64,000 nt of DNA from Massilia sp. Root418 (GCF_001425265.1 NZ_LMEC01000021.1:62001-126000), one strand, 5' to 3'; shown: positions 28,980 to 37,304, counted from the first letter of the stretch. Notes: generated by a model not told the origin, from the letters alone. Program-made: numbers and translations.

Positions 28980-29213
28980 ATGAGCAAAGAAAGCATTCAG
29001 GAAGTCGTCCAGAAATCGCTGGAAGATTACTTCAACGATTTGGGCGAGCAGCAGGCGTCGAACATCTATGACATGGTCGTGCTGACCGTGGAACGTCCGA
29101 TCCTCGAAGTGGTCATGACCCGCGCCGACGGCAACCAGTCGCATGCCGCGCAGATGCTGGGCATCAACCGCAACACCCTGCGAAAGAAATTGCAGGAGCA
29201 CGGCCTGCTGTAA
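28980..29213 (+). CDS. fis: Fis-family nucleoid DNA-binding protein
   Basis: A 77-aa Fis protein: dimer helices first (VQKSLEDYFNDLGEQ), then a C-terminal helix-turn-helix (GNQSHAAQMLGINRNTLRKK). It bends DNA and modulates rRNA and recombination genes. It is shorter than E. coli Fis (98 aa) because the N-terminal beta-hairpin that contacts invertases is reduced, normal for betaproteobacteria. Co-transcribed with dusB, 42 nt upstream. A hairpin ACCGGCC-AATGC-GGCCGGT (29246-29264) follows, with only a weak T-run. Confidence 0.94.
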   Translation: MSKESIQEVVQKSLEDYFNDLGEQQASNIYDMVVLTVERPILEVVMTRADGNQSHAAQMLGINRNTLRKKLQEHGLL

Positions 29214-29311
29214 GGTCCGCTGACGTCCCGGCTTGCATGGCTGTGACCGGCCAATGCGGCCGGTGAGTTGTCCTTTGTCTCCACAGAACATTCAACAACC
29301 TAGCCACAGCC

Positions 29312-30898
29312 ATGATTAAACAAGCTCTCATCTCCGTTTCCGACAAGACCGGCGTCCTGGACTTCGCCCGTGCCCTGTCCGCCATGGGCGTCAACATCCT
29401 GTCCACCGGCGGCACCGCCAAGCTGCTCGCCGACAACGGCGTTGCCGTGACCGAAGTGGCCGACTACACCGGCTTCCCGGAAATGCTGGATGGCCGCGTG
29501 AAGACGCTGCACCCGAAAGTGCACGGCGGCATCCTGGCGCGCCGCGACTTCCCTGAGCACATGGCCAAGCTGGAAGAGCACGGCATTCCGACCATCGACA
29601 TGGTGGTGGTGAACCTGTACCCGTTCCAGGCCACCGTGGCCAAGGACAGCTGCACCCTGGACGACGCGATCGAGAACATCGACATCGGCGGCCCGGCCAT
29701 GCTGCGCTCGTCGGCCAAGAACCACAAGGACGTGGTGGTGATCTGCGACCCGTCCGACTACGGCCACGTGCTGGCCGAGATGAAGACCACCGACAACGCG
29801 CCTGGCTACGTGTCCTACGAAACCCGCTTCATGCTGGCCAAGAAGGTGTACGCGCACACCGCGCAGTACGACGGCGCCATCGCCAACTACCTGTCCAGCC
29901 TGGGCCCGGACCGCGAGCACGCCACCCGCGCGGCTTACCCGCAAACGCTGAACGCGCACTTTGAAAAAGTGCAGGACATGCGCTACGGCGAAAACCCGCA
30001 CCAGTCGGCCGCGTTCTACCGCGACCTCGCGCCGGTGGCCGGCGCGCTGGCGAACTACACCCAGCTGCAGGGCAAGGAACTGTCGTACAACAACATCGCC
30101 GACGCGGACGCCGCGTGGGAATGCGTGAAATCGATGGGCGGCTTCGACCAGAGCGCCGCGTGTGTGATCGTCAAGCACGCCAACCCGTGCGGCGTGGCGC
30201 TGGGCGCCAACGCGGCCGACGCCTACAAGCGCGCGCTGCAGACCGACCCGACCTCGGCCTTCGGCGGCATCATTGCCTTCAACGTGGAAGTGGACGGCAC
30301 CGCCGCCACCGAACTGGCCAAGCTGTTCGTGGAAGTGCTGATCGCGCCGTCCTTCACCGCCGAAGCCAAGCAGATCCTGTCGGCCAAGCAGAACGTGCGC
30401 CTGCTGGAAATCCCGCTCGGCAACGGCGTAAACGCCATGGACTTCAAGCGCGTGGGCGGCGGCCTGCTGGTGCAGTCTGCCGACTCGAAAAACGTGCTGC
30501 TGGCCGACCTGAAAGTGGTGACCAAGCTGCAGCCAACCCAGCAGCAGCTGCAGGACCTGATGTTCGCCTGGCGCGTGGCCAAGTACGTCAAGTCCAACGC
30601 CATCGTCTTCTGCGGCAACAACATGACCCTGGGCGTGGGCGCCGGCCAGATGAGCCGCATCGACTCCGCGCGTATCGCTTCCATCAAGGCGCAGAACGCC
30701 GGCCTGGCCCTGGCCGGTTCGGTGGTGGCGTCCGACGCCTTCTTCCCGTTCCGCGACGGCCTGGACGTGGTGGTGGACGCGGGCGCGACCTGCGTGATCC
30801 AGCCGGGCGGCTCCATGCGCGACCAGGAAGTGATTGACGCCGCCGACGAGCGCGGCGTGGTGATGCTGTACACCGGCACCCGCCACTTCCGCCATTAA
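29312..30898 (+). CDS. purH: Bifunctional AICAR formyltransferase / IMP cyclohydrolase
   Basis: A 528-aa PurH that performs the last two steps of purine synthesis. The N-terminal cyclohydrolase domain (about 1-200, ISVSDKTGVLDFARAL and GRVKTLHPKVHGGIL) is followed by the C-terminal formyltransferase domain (from about 205, MRYGENPHQSAAFY, CVIVKHANPCGVA, AFGGIIAFN). Full length. It ends with its own strong terminator. Confidence 0.97.
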   Translation: MIKQALISVSDKTGVLDFARALSAMGVNILSTGGTAKLLADNGVAVTEVADYTGFPEMLDGRVKTLHPKVHGGILARRDFPEHMAKLEEHGIPTIDMVVVNLYPFQATVAKDSCTLDDAIENIDIGGPAMLRSSAKNHKDVVVICDPSDYGHVLAEMKTTDNAPGYVSYETRFMLAKKVYAHTAQYDGAIANYLSSLGPDREHATRAAYPQTLNAHFEKVQDMRYGENPHQSAAFYRDLAPVAGALANYTQLQGKELSYNNIADADAAWECVKSMGGFDQSAACVIVKHANPCGVALGANAADAYKRALQTDPTSAFGGIIAFNVEVDGTAATELAKLFVEVLIAPSFTAEAKQILSAKQNVRLLEIPLGNGVNAMDFKRVGGGLLVQSADSKNVLLADLKVVTKLQPTQQQLQDLMFAWRVAKYVKSNAIVFCGNNMTLGVGAGQMSRIDSARIASIKAQNAGLALAGSVVASDAFFPFRDGLDVVVDAGATCVIQPGGSMRDQEVIDAADERGVVMLYTGTRHFRH

Positions 30899-30918
30899 TT
30901 CAGTCTAGCGTCCCGGAA

Positions 30919-30957
30919 ACGGGGCCGGACGGGGAAACCTGTCCGGCCCCGTTTTTA
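30919..30957 (+). terminator. Rho-independent terminator of purH
   Basis: Hairpin arms ACGGGGCCGGAC and GTCCGGCCCCGT around a 10-nt loop, then a T-run. It isolates purH from the ruvCAB operon. Confidence 0.95.
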
Positions 30958-30962
30958 TTGCA

Positions 30963-30978
30963 CTGTGCATATGTACAG
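30963..30978 (+). promoter_or_regulatory. LexA (SOS) box upstream of ruvC
   Basis: CTGTGCATATGTACAG: the CTG-N10-CAG form with an A/T-rich centre, 13 of 16 positions matching the E. coli consensus. It lies 44 nt before the ruvC start and directly after the purH terminator. This fits SOS control of ruvCAB; ruvAB is LexA-controlled in E. coli. No convincing promoter hexamers with correct spacing were found beside it. Confidence 0.75.
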
Positions 30979-31021
30979 CTTTTGCTGCTTGTCAGCCATG
31001 TTGTTGATGTACAATCCGAGC

Positions 31022-31570
31022 ATGATTATTCTCGGCATCGACCCTGGCTTGCGCACCACCGGCTTCGGCGTCATCCACAAGCAAGGCGCGAAGCTGCGCT
31101 ATATCGCGTCCGGCACCATCAAGTCCGGCGAAGGCGACCTGCCGGCCCGGCTCAAGGTCATCCTGGACGGGGTGGGTGAAGTGGCCGCCACCTACCAGCC
31201 GGACTGTTCGGCCATCGAAAAAGTTTTCGTCAACGTCAATCCCCAATCGACCCTGCTGCTGGGCCAGGCCCGCGGCGCGGCCATCTGCGCGCTGGTGAGC
31301 AATGGCCTGTCCGTGGCGGAGTATTCGCCCACCCAGCTCAAGCAGGCCGTGGTCGGCACCGGCAAGGCCGCCAAGGCCCAGGTGCAGGACATGGTGGCGC
31401 GCCTGCTGGCGCTGCCGGGCCTGCCCGGTTCGGACGCGGCCGACGCGCTTGGCGTGGCCATCTGCCACGCCAACAGCCATGATGCGCTGGCGCTGATCAG
31501 CCTGGCCGGCGGCACCGCCGCCAGCCCGCTGGCCGGCCTGCGTATGCGCCGCGGCCGCCTGGTCGATTAA
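31022..31570 (+). CDS. ruvC: Holliday junction resolvase RuvC
   Basis: A 182-aa endonuclease that cuts Holliday junctions. Acidic catalytic residues are visible: D in GIDPGLRTTGFG near the start, E in AIEKVFVNVNP and the late pair in GSDAADALGVAICH. The ATG at 31022 gives the canonical MIILGIDPG start; upstream in-frame starts overlap the LexA-type box and are rejected. First gene of ruvC-ruvA-ruvB. Confidence 0.96.
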   Translation: MIILGIDPGLRTTGFGVIHKQGAKLRYIASGTIKSGEGDLPARLKVILDGVGEVAATYQPDCSAIEKVFVNVNPQSTLLLGQARGAAICALVSNGLSVAEYSPTQLKQAVVGTGKAAKAQVQDMVARLLALPGLPGSDAADALGVAICHANSHDALALISLAGGTAASPLAGLRMRRGRLVD

Positions 31571-31590
31571 ACCCTACTGAAGGTTCCCAC

Positions 31591-32169
31591 ATGATCGGAC
31601 GTCTCTCCGGCATCCTGCTTGAAAAAAATCCCCCGCAACTGCTGGTCGACGTGCAAGGCGTGGGCTACGAGGTTGACGTTCCCATGAGTACGTTCTACAA
31701 CCTGCCCGGCGTGGGCGAGAAGGTAGTACTGTTCACCCACCAGGCCATCCGCGAGGACGCGCACCTGCTGTTCGGCTTCGGCAACGCCGAGGAGCGCGCC
31801 GTGTTCCGCCAGCTGATCAAGATCAGCGGCGTGGGCGCACGCACCGCGCTGTCCATCCTCTCCGGCATGTCGATCGCCGACCTGGCGCAAGCGGTCACGC
31901 TGCAGGAATCGGGCCGCCTGGTGAAGGTGCCCGGCATCGGCAAGAAGACCGCCGAGCGGTTGCTGCTGGAGCTGAAGGGCAAGCTGGGCGCGGACATCGG
32001 CGCCGGCCACGCCCACCCGGTGCACGACGCGCAAGCGGACATCCTGAACGCGCTGATCGCTTTGGGGTATTCTGACAAGGAAGCGCTGCTGGCGCTGAAG
32101 ACCGTTCCCGCCGGCGCCGGCGTGTCCGACGGCATCAAGCAAGCGTTGAAAGCGCTGTCCAAAGGTTAA
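31591..32169 (+). CDS. ruvA: Holliday junction branch-migration protein RuvA
   Basis: A 192-aa RuvA. It has an N-terminal OB fold (MIGRLSGILLEKNPPQLLVDV), helix-hairpin-helix motifs (ISGVGARTALSIL and VPGIGKKTAERLLLELKG) that bind the junction, and a C-terminal domain (DILNALIALGYSDKEAL) that contacts RuvB. Located 20 nt after ruvC and 6 nt before ruvB. Confidence 0.97.
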   Translation: MIGRLSGILLEKNPPQLLVDVQGVGYEVDVPMSTFYNLPGVGEKVVLFTHQAIREDAHLLFGFGNAEERAVFRQLIKISGVGARTALSILSGMSIADLAQAVTLQESGRLVKVPGIGKKTAERLLLELKGKLGADIGAGHAHPVHDAQADILNALIALGYSDKEALLALKTVPAGAGVSDGIKQALKALSKG

Positions 32170-32175
32170 TCAGGC

Positions 32176-33231
32176 ATGAGCATCCAGACCGATAATTTCA
32201 CCGAGCAGCGCATCATCGACGCCGCCCCTTCTTCGCCGAACGAGGAGGCGATTGAACGGGCGCTGCGCCCCAAGCACCTCGATGAATATGTCGGGCAGGC
32301 CAAGATCCGCGACCAGCTGGAAATCTTCATCGCCGCCGCGCGCGGGCGCAAGGAGGCGCTGGACCACACCCTGCTGTTCGGCCCTCCCGGCCTGGGCAAG
32401 ACCACCCTGGCCAACATCATCGCGCGCGAAATGGGCGTGAACCTGCGCCAGACCTCCGGCCCGGTGCTGGAGCGCCCGGGCGACCTGGCCGCCATCCTGA
32501 CCAACCTGGAAGCGAACGATGTACTGTTCATCGACGAGATCCACCGCCTGTCGCCGGTGGTCGAGGAGATCCTGTACCCGGCGCTGGAAGACTACCAGAT
32601 CGACATCATGATAGGCGAGGGCCCGGCGGCGCGTTCCGTGAAGCTGGACCTGCAGCCGTTCACGCTGGTGGGCGCCACCACCCGCGCCGGCATGCTGACC
32701 AATCCGCTGCGCGACCGCTTCGGCATCGTGGCGCGGCTGGAGTTCTACACCGTGCCGGAATTGACCAAAATCGTCAGCCGCAGCGCCGCGCTGCTCAAGG
32801 CCAGCATCGACGTGGAAGGCGCGGCCGAAATCGCGCGCCGCGCGCGCGGCACGCCGCGTATCGCCAACCGCCTGCTGCGCCGCGTGCGCGACTTCGCGGA
32901 AGTGAAGGGCAACGGCGACATTACGCGCGACGTGGCCGCCGCCGCGCTGGTGATGCTGGACGTGGACACTGTCGGCTTCGACGTGATGGACCGCAAGCTG
33001 CTGGAAGCGGTGCTGTACAAATTCGGCGGCGGCCCGGTCGGCATCGGCAACCTGGCCGCCGCCATCGGCGAAGCGGCCGACACCATCGAGGATGTGCTGG
33101 AGCCGTATTTGATCCAGCAGGGCTACCTGCAGCGTACGCCGCGCGGCCGCGTCGCCACGGCAACGGCCTACCAGCACTTTGGCGTAACCCCGCCGCGCAC
33201 CAATCCAACCGGCGACTTGTGGGATCAATAA
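32176..33231 (+). CDS. ruvB: Holliday junction branch-migration ATPase RuvB
   Basis: A 351-aa AAA+ motor that drives branch migration with RuvA. Walker A GPPGLGKTT (about residues 69-77, Lys 75), Walker B LFIDEIHRL, sensor motifs LVGATTRAGML and RFGI, and a C-terminal winged-helix domain that binds DNA. The stop overlaps the start of the glutaminyl cyclase gene by one base. Confidence 0.97.
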   Translation: MSIQTDNFTEQRIIDAAPSSPNEEAIERALRPKHLDEYVGQAKIRDQLEIFIAAARGRKEALDHTLLFGPPGLGKTTLANIIAREMGVNLRQTSGPVLERPGDLAAILTNLEANDVLFIDEIHRLSPVVEEILYPALEDYQIDIMIGEGPAARSVKLDLQPFTLVGATTRAGMLTNPLRDRFGIVARLEFYTVPELTKIVSRSAALLKASIDVEGAAEIARRARGTPRIANRLLRRVRDFAEVKGNGDITRDVAAAALVMLDVDTVGFDVMDRKLLEAVLYKFGGGPVGIGNLAAAIGEAADTIEDVLEPYLIQQGYLQRTPRGRVATATAYQHFGVTPPRTNPTGDLWDQ

Positions 33232-34013
33232 TGCGTAACGCAACTTTCAATACGGCGGCGCGCCTGGCCGCCGCGCTGGCGCTCGGTTTGGCGCCCTTGG
33301 CCGCGCAGGCTGCCGTGCCCGTGTACGGCTACGAAATCAAGCGCAGCTACCCGCACGATCCGCAGGCCTTCACGCAAGGCTTGCTGTTCCAGAACGGCAT
33401 CCTGTACGAGAGCACCGGGCTGAACGGCCGCTCCTCGGTGCGCAAGGTGGCGCTGGAAACCGGCAAAGTGCTGCTGAAGACCGACATTCCCCAGCAGTTC
33501 TTCGGCGAAGGCATCACGGCAGTGGGCAACGTCATCATCGGCCTGACGTGGACCAGCCAGACCGGCTTCATCTTCGACAGCGAAACCCTGCAGCTCAAGC
33601 AGACGTTCAGCTATCCCGGCGAGGGCTGGGCCCTCGCCACCGACGGCGAGCGGCTCTACATGAGCGACGGCACCGCCACCATCCGCGTGCTGGACCCGAA
33701 AACCATGCAGCAGACGCGCCGCATCCGCGTGACCGCCGACGGCGAGCCGGTGACCCAGATTAACGAGCTGGAATGGGTGGAAGGCCAGATCTACGCCAAC
33801 ATCTGGCAGACCGACAAAATCGCCCGCATTGACCCCTTCAGTGGCCGCGTGCTGGGCTGGATCGACCTGAGCGGCCTGGCTGCCAAGGCCGGCATTGAGG
33901 CGGGCAGCGACAACGTCCTGAACGGCATCGCCTACGACAGCGCTAAGCGCCGGTTGTTTGTAACCGGAAAGCTATGGCCCAAGTTGTTTGAAATTGAACT
34001 GAAACGCAAATAA
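33231..34013 (+). CDS. Glutaminyl-peptide cyclotransferase, periplasmic (beta-propeller type)
   Basis: A 260-aa protein with a Sec signal peptide (cleavage near residue 25, APLAAQAAVP). The mature part matches the plant/bacterial glutaminyl cyclase family: YEIKRSYPHDPQAFTQGLLF, ESTGLNGRSSVRKV, LTWTSQTGFIFD, NELEWVEGQIYANIWQTD and DNVLNGIAYD. It forms N-terminal pyroglutamate on exported proteins or peptides. Start ATG at 33231 overlaps the ruvB stop, so it is probably co-transcribed with ruvCAB and might be SOS-linked by position. Confidence 0.9.
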   Translation: MRNATFNTAARLAAALALGLAPLAAQAAVPVYGYEIKRSYPHDPQAFTQGLLFQNGILYESTGLNGRSSVRKVALETGKVLLKTDIPQQFFGEGITAVGNVIIGLTWTSQTGFIFDSETLQLKQTFSYPGEGWALATDGERLYMSDGTATIRVLDPKTMQQTRRIRVTADGEPVTQINELEWVEGQIYANIWQTDKIARIDPFSGRVLGWIDLSGLAAKAGIEAGSDNVLNGIAYDSAKRRLFVTGKLWPKLFEIELKRK

Positions 34014-34233
34014 CGAAGTGGCAACAGGCGATAACACGTCGCCAACACCTTGCCAGCACTGGGCGTACGTGCGCCCGGTCGCGTTGTGGATGCGTTGCGA
34101 CAGTAACTAATGGTAATTCCCGTGCGTCATTGAATGTTGCGGGGCAGCCGGTTAACCTGATGAATATTGCCGTACGGCACTACCTGGCTCAGCCAGCTGC
34201 CGCCACTTCTTCAGTTCGATCGGATACTCCCCC

Positions 34234-35601
34234 ATGGACATTACCGTACCCCGTCTCGTCAGCTTTTCCATGTCATCCACGCTGGACCTCAGCCTCGGCC
34301 AGCGCAACCTGTCGCTGCGCGTCGACGCGCGCGACGAACTTGGCGGCTCCGGCCCCGGCTGGGCGCAGGTGTGGATGCAGCAGGCCGTGATTTCGCCGCT
34401 CGGCCCCAGCCAGGTCATCAGCATCGGCCTGCCGGGCAGTGCCGATCCGTTGAGCGACGGCTCGGCCAGCAGCGTGTTCGCCGTCAGCACCGCCACGCCG
34501 CCAGGCGTGTACCGCATCTATGAAGTTGCCGTGTTCGATATGGCGGGCAACGTCAAGCACTACTTCGACACCGACCTGGTTGCCATGGGCTACAACACCG
34601 CCGTGACCGTCACCGGCGGCGTGCCCGACACCACGGCGCCCGTGCTCACCGGACTGGTGCTGCCGGCCGTGATCGACCTGAGCAGCGGCGCCAAGGAACT
34701 CAGTTTCACCGCCCATGCGCAGGATGGCGCCGGCAGCGGCGTGGCGGGCGTGGACCTGTTCTTCGACCATGACTTCTATCTCGACACCTTCACCGGCCCG
34801 GCCGTCTCCATCGGCGGCATCGCCGGCGGCAGCGACACCTTCTTCGACGGCACCCTGAACAGCGGCGCCTACACCGGCACCCTGTCTGCGGACACCGAGC
34901 GGGGCACCTACAACCTGCTGAGCGCCGTGGTTACCGACCAGAGCGGCAACGCCACCGAATACACGGCGGCCCAGCTGGCCGCCATGGGCATTTCGACCCA
35001 GTTCGTGGTGCAGGACGGCGCGCCGATGGGTGGCCCGGCGCCCAGCGCCGCCATCATCCAGGGCAGCGACGGCCTGGACGAGGTGACGTATGCCAAGGCC
35101 AGCACCGAGTTCACGCTGCGCAAGTCGGGCGGCAGCTTTATCGCCACCGACGGCCAGGGCATCAACAACACGCTGGTCAATGTAGAACGCGTGGCGTTTT
35201 CCGACCAGACTATCGCGCTGGACGTGGACGGCACGGCCGGCCAGGCTTACCGCCTGTACCAGGCCGCGTTCGACCGCCAGCCCGACCTGCCTGGGCTGGG
35301 CTTCTGGATTTCCCATCTCGATGAAGGCTGGACGCTGCTCGATGTTGCCGGCCGCTTCCTGAACAGCGCCGAATACGGGCGGCTGTACGGTACTGGCTTG
35401 CAGAACCAGCAGTTCGTCACGGAGCTGTATCATAACGTGCTGCACCGGGACCCGGAGCAGGCCGGCCTCGCGCACTGGATGACGAAACTGGACCAGGGCG
35501 CCACGCGCGCCGAGCTGCTGGTTGGCTTCAGCGAAAGCGCGGAAAACATGGCACAGGTGATAGGCGCCATCGAGAACGGCATGGCCTATATTCCTTTTTA
35601 A
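34234..35601 (+). CDS. DUF4214 domain protein with two Ig-like repeats, probably secreted
   Basis: A 455-aa acidic protein without a Sec signal. Two beta-rich repeats of about 110-120 residues (about 5-115 and 120-245) share LSLGQRNLSLRVDARDELGGSG and LSSGAKELSFTAHAQDGAGSG openings and end in DMAGN/DQSGN plus an AMGY/AMGI motif. A middle segment with DGLDEVTYAKASTEFTL leads to a C-terminal DUF4214 domain (about 335-440, YRLYQAAFDRQPDLPGLGFW and YHNVLHRDPEQAGLAHW). DUF4214 is common in type I-secreted surface proteins, so export by such a system is likely; none is encoded here. Confidence 0.8.
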   Translation: MDITVPRLVSFSMSSTLDLSLGQRNLSLRVDARDELGGSGPGWAQVWMQQAVISPLGPSQVISIGLPGSADPLSDGSASSVFAVSTATPPGVYRIYEVAVFDMAGNVKHYFDTDLVAMGYNTAVTVTGGVPDTTAPVLTGLVLPAVIDLSSGAKELSFTAHAQDGAGSGVAGVDLFFDHDFYLDTFTGPAVSIGGIAGGSDTFFDGTLNSGAYTGTLSADTERGTYNLLSAVVTDQSGNATEYTAAQLAAMGISTQFVVQDGAPMGGPAPSAAIIQGSDGLDEVTYAKASTEFTLRKSGGSFIATDGQGINNTLVNVERVAFSDQTIALDVDGTAGQAYRLYQAAFDRQPDLPGLGFWISHLDEGWTLLDVAGRFLNSAEYGRLYGTGLQNQQFVTELYHNVLHRDPEQAGLAHWMTKLDQGATRAELLVGFSESAENMAQVIGAIENGMAYIPF

Positions 35602-35613
35602 AGAAAGCAGTAC

Positions 35614-36108
35614 ATGCAAATTTGGGTGGACGCGGACGCTTGTCCGGCCGTGATCAAGGAGATCCTGTACCGCGTGGCCGAGCGCGCGCAGATGAATGTG
35701 ACCCTGGTGGCAAACCAGCTGCTGCGCGTGCCGCCGTCGCGCTTCATCCGCTCGGTCCAGGTGCCGTCCGGCGCGGACGTGGCGGACCAGGAAATCGTGC
35801 GCCTGCTGGCGCCCGGCGACCTGGTCGTCACGGGCGATATCCCGCTGGCGTCGGACGTGCTGAAGAAGGGCGGCCTGGCGCTCAACCCGCGCGGCGAGTT
35901 CTACACCAATGACAACATCGCGCAGATGCTGACCATGCGCGCCTTCATGGACGAGCTGCGCAGCGGCGGCGTCGATACCGGCGGCCCGGCGCCGTTCAGC
36001 CAGTCGGACCGCCAGAGCTTTGCCAACGCGCTGGACCGGCACCTGGCCAAGGTCAAGGCGGCCAGCCTGCGCAGCCCCGGCCCCGGTTCCGATCCCGCTT
36101 CCACGTAG
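35614..36108 (+). CDS. YaiI/YqxD-family protein (DUF188, PIN-like)
   Basis: A 164-aa cytosolic protein starting MQIWVDADACPAVIKEIL, the family signature, with conserved DQEIVRLLAPGDLVVTGDIPLA and the ALNPRGEFYTNDNI segment. The fold is PIN/NYN-nuclease-like, with Asp clusters that could bind metal; the real activity is not known. It is 12 nt after the DUF4214 gene, perhaps in one transcript. A Ser/Pro-rich tail is non-conserved. Confidence 0.93.
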   Translation: MQIWVDADACPAVIKEILYRVAERAQMNVTLVANQLLRVPPSRFIRSVQVPSGADVADQEIVRLLAPGDLVVTGDIPLASDVLKKGGLALNPRGEFYTNDNIAQMLTMRAFMDELRSGGVDTGGPAPFSQSDRQSFANALDRHLAKVKAASLRSPGPGSDPAST

Positions 36109-37029
36109 TTACTGCTCCACCAGCTCCACGCGCCGGTTCCTGGCGCGTCCGGCCTCCGTGCCGTTGGACGCGACCGGCGCCAGGCTGGCCACGCCGCGCG
36201 CCATTAGCCGCTTGCTGTCGATCTTATAGGTGCCCGCCAGCGCCGCCACCACCGCCTCGGCGCGTTTTTGCGAAAGCGTGCCGTTCGCTTCCAGGCTGCC
36301 CTGGTTGTCCGTGTGGCCGACGATGGCCACCTTCAGCTGCTTGTTCTGCGTCAGCAGCTTGCCCATCTCGTCCAGCTGCGTTTTCGACTCCGGCTTAAGT
36401 TCGGCCTTGCCGGTGTCGAAGTACACGCCGTACAGCGCGATCTTGCCCTCCGCCGCCAGGCCCTTGCCCAGCTCATCCGCACTGACCGTCACGTTGCCGG
36501 CTTTCATGCCGCCCGATTCAATCACCTGCAGGAAATACGGGCTGCCGACGCCGTTGTCCTTTTGCGTGCTGGAGGGCGGCTGGACCGTGAGGATGGCCGT
36601 CACATTGCCTTCCGGCCGCGCCAGCTGCGCCACCAGGTAGCGCGGCGGGTAATTGCCGTTCTCGCCCAGGCGCGTAATGGACGAGTAGCCGCCCACGAAC
36701 GATTGTGGTTTCTCCGACCAGCTGGCCGCGTAGGCGCCCAGCTTCTGGCGGGCGCACTGTTCCGGCGCGTCGCAGGCGTAGAGGATTTTGAACCGGCTGC
36801 GTTCCAGCGCCGCCTGGTAGCTGCGGAATACTTCCAGATCGCCGATGTTCGCCGGCGCCACATAATAATAGTTATGGAACTTGCCTTCCAGCGTGATGGT
36901 CTTGCCGTCGCCGAGCGGCACCTGGGCCTGCTCGAAATTGATGGTGCCGGCGTTGGCCAGGATGGAGCCCTGGAAGCGGCTGAGCAGCGGATAGTCCTTG
37001 GCGCCGGGTTTGCGCCGCCCGCCGCGCAC
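36109..37029 (-). CDS. OmpA-family protein lacking its signal peptide (5'-truncated)
   Basis: A 306-aa reading frame with a C-terminal OmpA peptidoglycan-binding domain (about 200-306: YFDTGKAELKPESKTQLDEM, VGHTDNQGS, SQKRAEAVVAAL, ARNRRVEL). The N-terminal part (GAKDYPLLSRFQGSILANAG) looks like the beginning of the mature region of a periplasmic protein, but there is no signal peptide. The only start is a GTG at 37029, and an in-frame TGA lies five codons upstream. The missing end coincides with the pqq promoter region, so a rearrangement has probably cut the gene. Likely a pseudogene or mislocalised product. Confidence 0.75.
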   Translation of the reverse strand: MRGGRRKPGAKDYPLLSRFQGSILANAGTINFEQAQVPLGDGKTITLEGKFHNYYYVAPANIGDLEVFRSYQAALERSRFKILYACDAPEQCARQKLGAYAASWSEKPQSFVGGYSSITRLGENGNYPPRYLVAQLARPEGNVTAILTVQPPSSTQKDNGVGSPYFLQVIESGGMKAGNVTVSADELGKGLAAEGKIALYGVYFDTGKAELKPESKTQLDEMGKLLTQNKQLKVAIVGHTDNQGSLEANGTLSQKRAEAVVAALAGTYKIDSKRLMARGVASLAPVASNGTEAGRARNRRVELVEQ

Positions 37030-37050
37030 GGCTGGGCTGCTTCACTGCGG

Positions 37051-37104
37051 TGTTTCACTGCGCTGTCCCATCCTGGAACAACTGTTTCGAAACGTCTCAC
37101 TGCG
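37051..37104 (+). promoter_or_regulatory. Dyad sites upstream of the pqq sigma-54 promoter (possible activator sites)
   Basis: Contains TGTCCC-N5-GGAACA (37064-37080) and TGTTTCGAAACG (37083-37094), both dyads of the TGTnnC...GnnACA type bound by some sigma-54 activators. A direct repeat TTCACTGCG occurs at 37041 and 37053, with CTCACTGCG at 37096. The sites lie 60-80 nt before the -24 element, as expected for an enhancer-bound activator. The regulator is not in the window. Confidence 0.5.
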
Positions 37105-37141
37105 CAGAGGAAGGATGGGGCGTCTGCGCCGCGCAACTGCA

Positions 37142-37157
37142 CGGCACGGAAGTTGCG
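37142..37157 (+). promoter_or_regulatory. Sigma-54 (-24/-12) promoter of pqqABCDE
   Basis: CGGCACG-GAAG-TTGCG: GG and GC with exactly 10 nt between them, against the consensus TGGCACG-N4-TTGCW. Transcription would start near 37168, about 60 nt before pqqA, and an AAGGAG site precedes the pqqA ATG. Confidence 0.7.
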
Positions 37158-37229
37158 AGGATAAGGAGGAACGTTCCGGGGCAGCACGCTGCGGGACTTC
37201 AATCCATCCCTATCCATAAGGAGACTGTC

Positions 37230-37304
37230 ATGCAATGGAGCAAACCTGAGTTCATCGACTTCCGTTTCGGCTTTGAAATCACCCTGTACGTGTTCAATCG
37301 CTAA
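37230..37304 (+). CDS. pqqA: PqqA, pyrroloquinoline quinone precursor peptide
   Basis: A 24-residue peptide, MQWSKPEFIDFR at the start and EITLYVFNR at the end. It carries the invariant Glu16 and Tyr20 (E-x-x-x-Y) whose side chains are fused by PqqE and become PQQ. Length is exactly that of typical PqqA. A strong ribosome-binding site (AAGGAG) precedes the ATG. It is the first gene of a complete pqqABCDE operon. Confidence 0.97.
   Translation: MQWSKPEFIDFRFGFEITLYVFNR

Noticed and set aside
30989..31015. TTGTCA / TACAAT as the ruvC promoter
   Set aside because: The spacer is only 15 nt and transcription would start on the ATG itself; too weak to list as a promoter.
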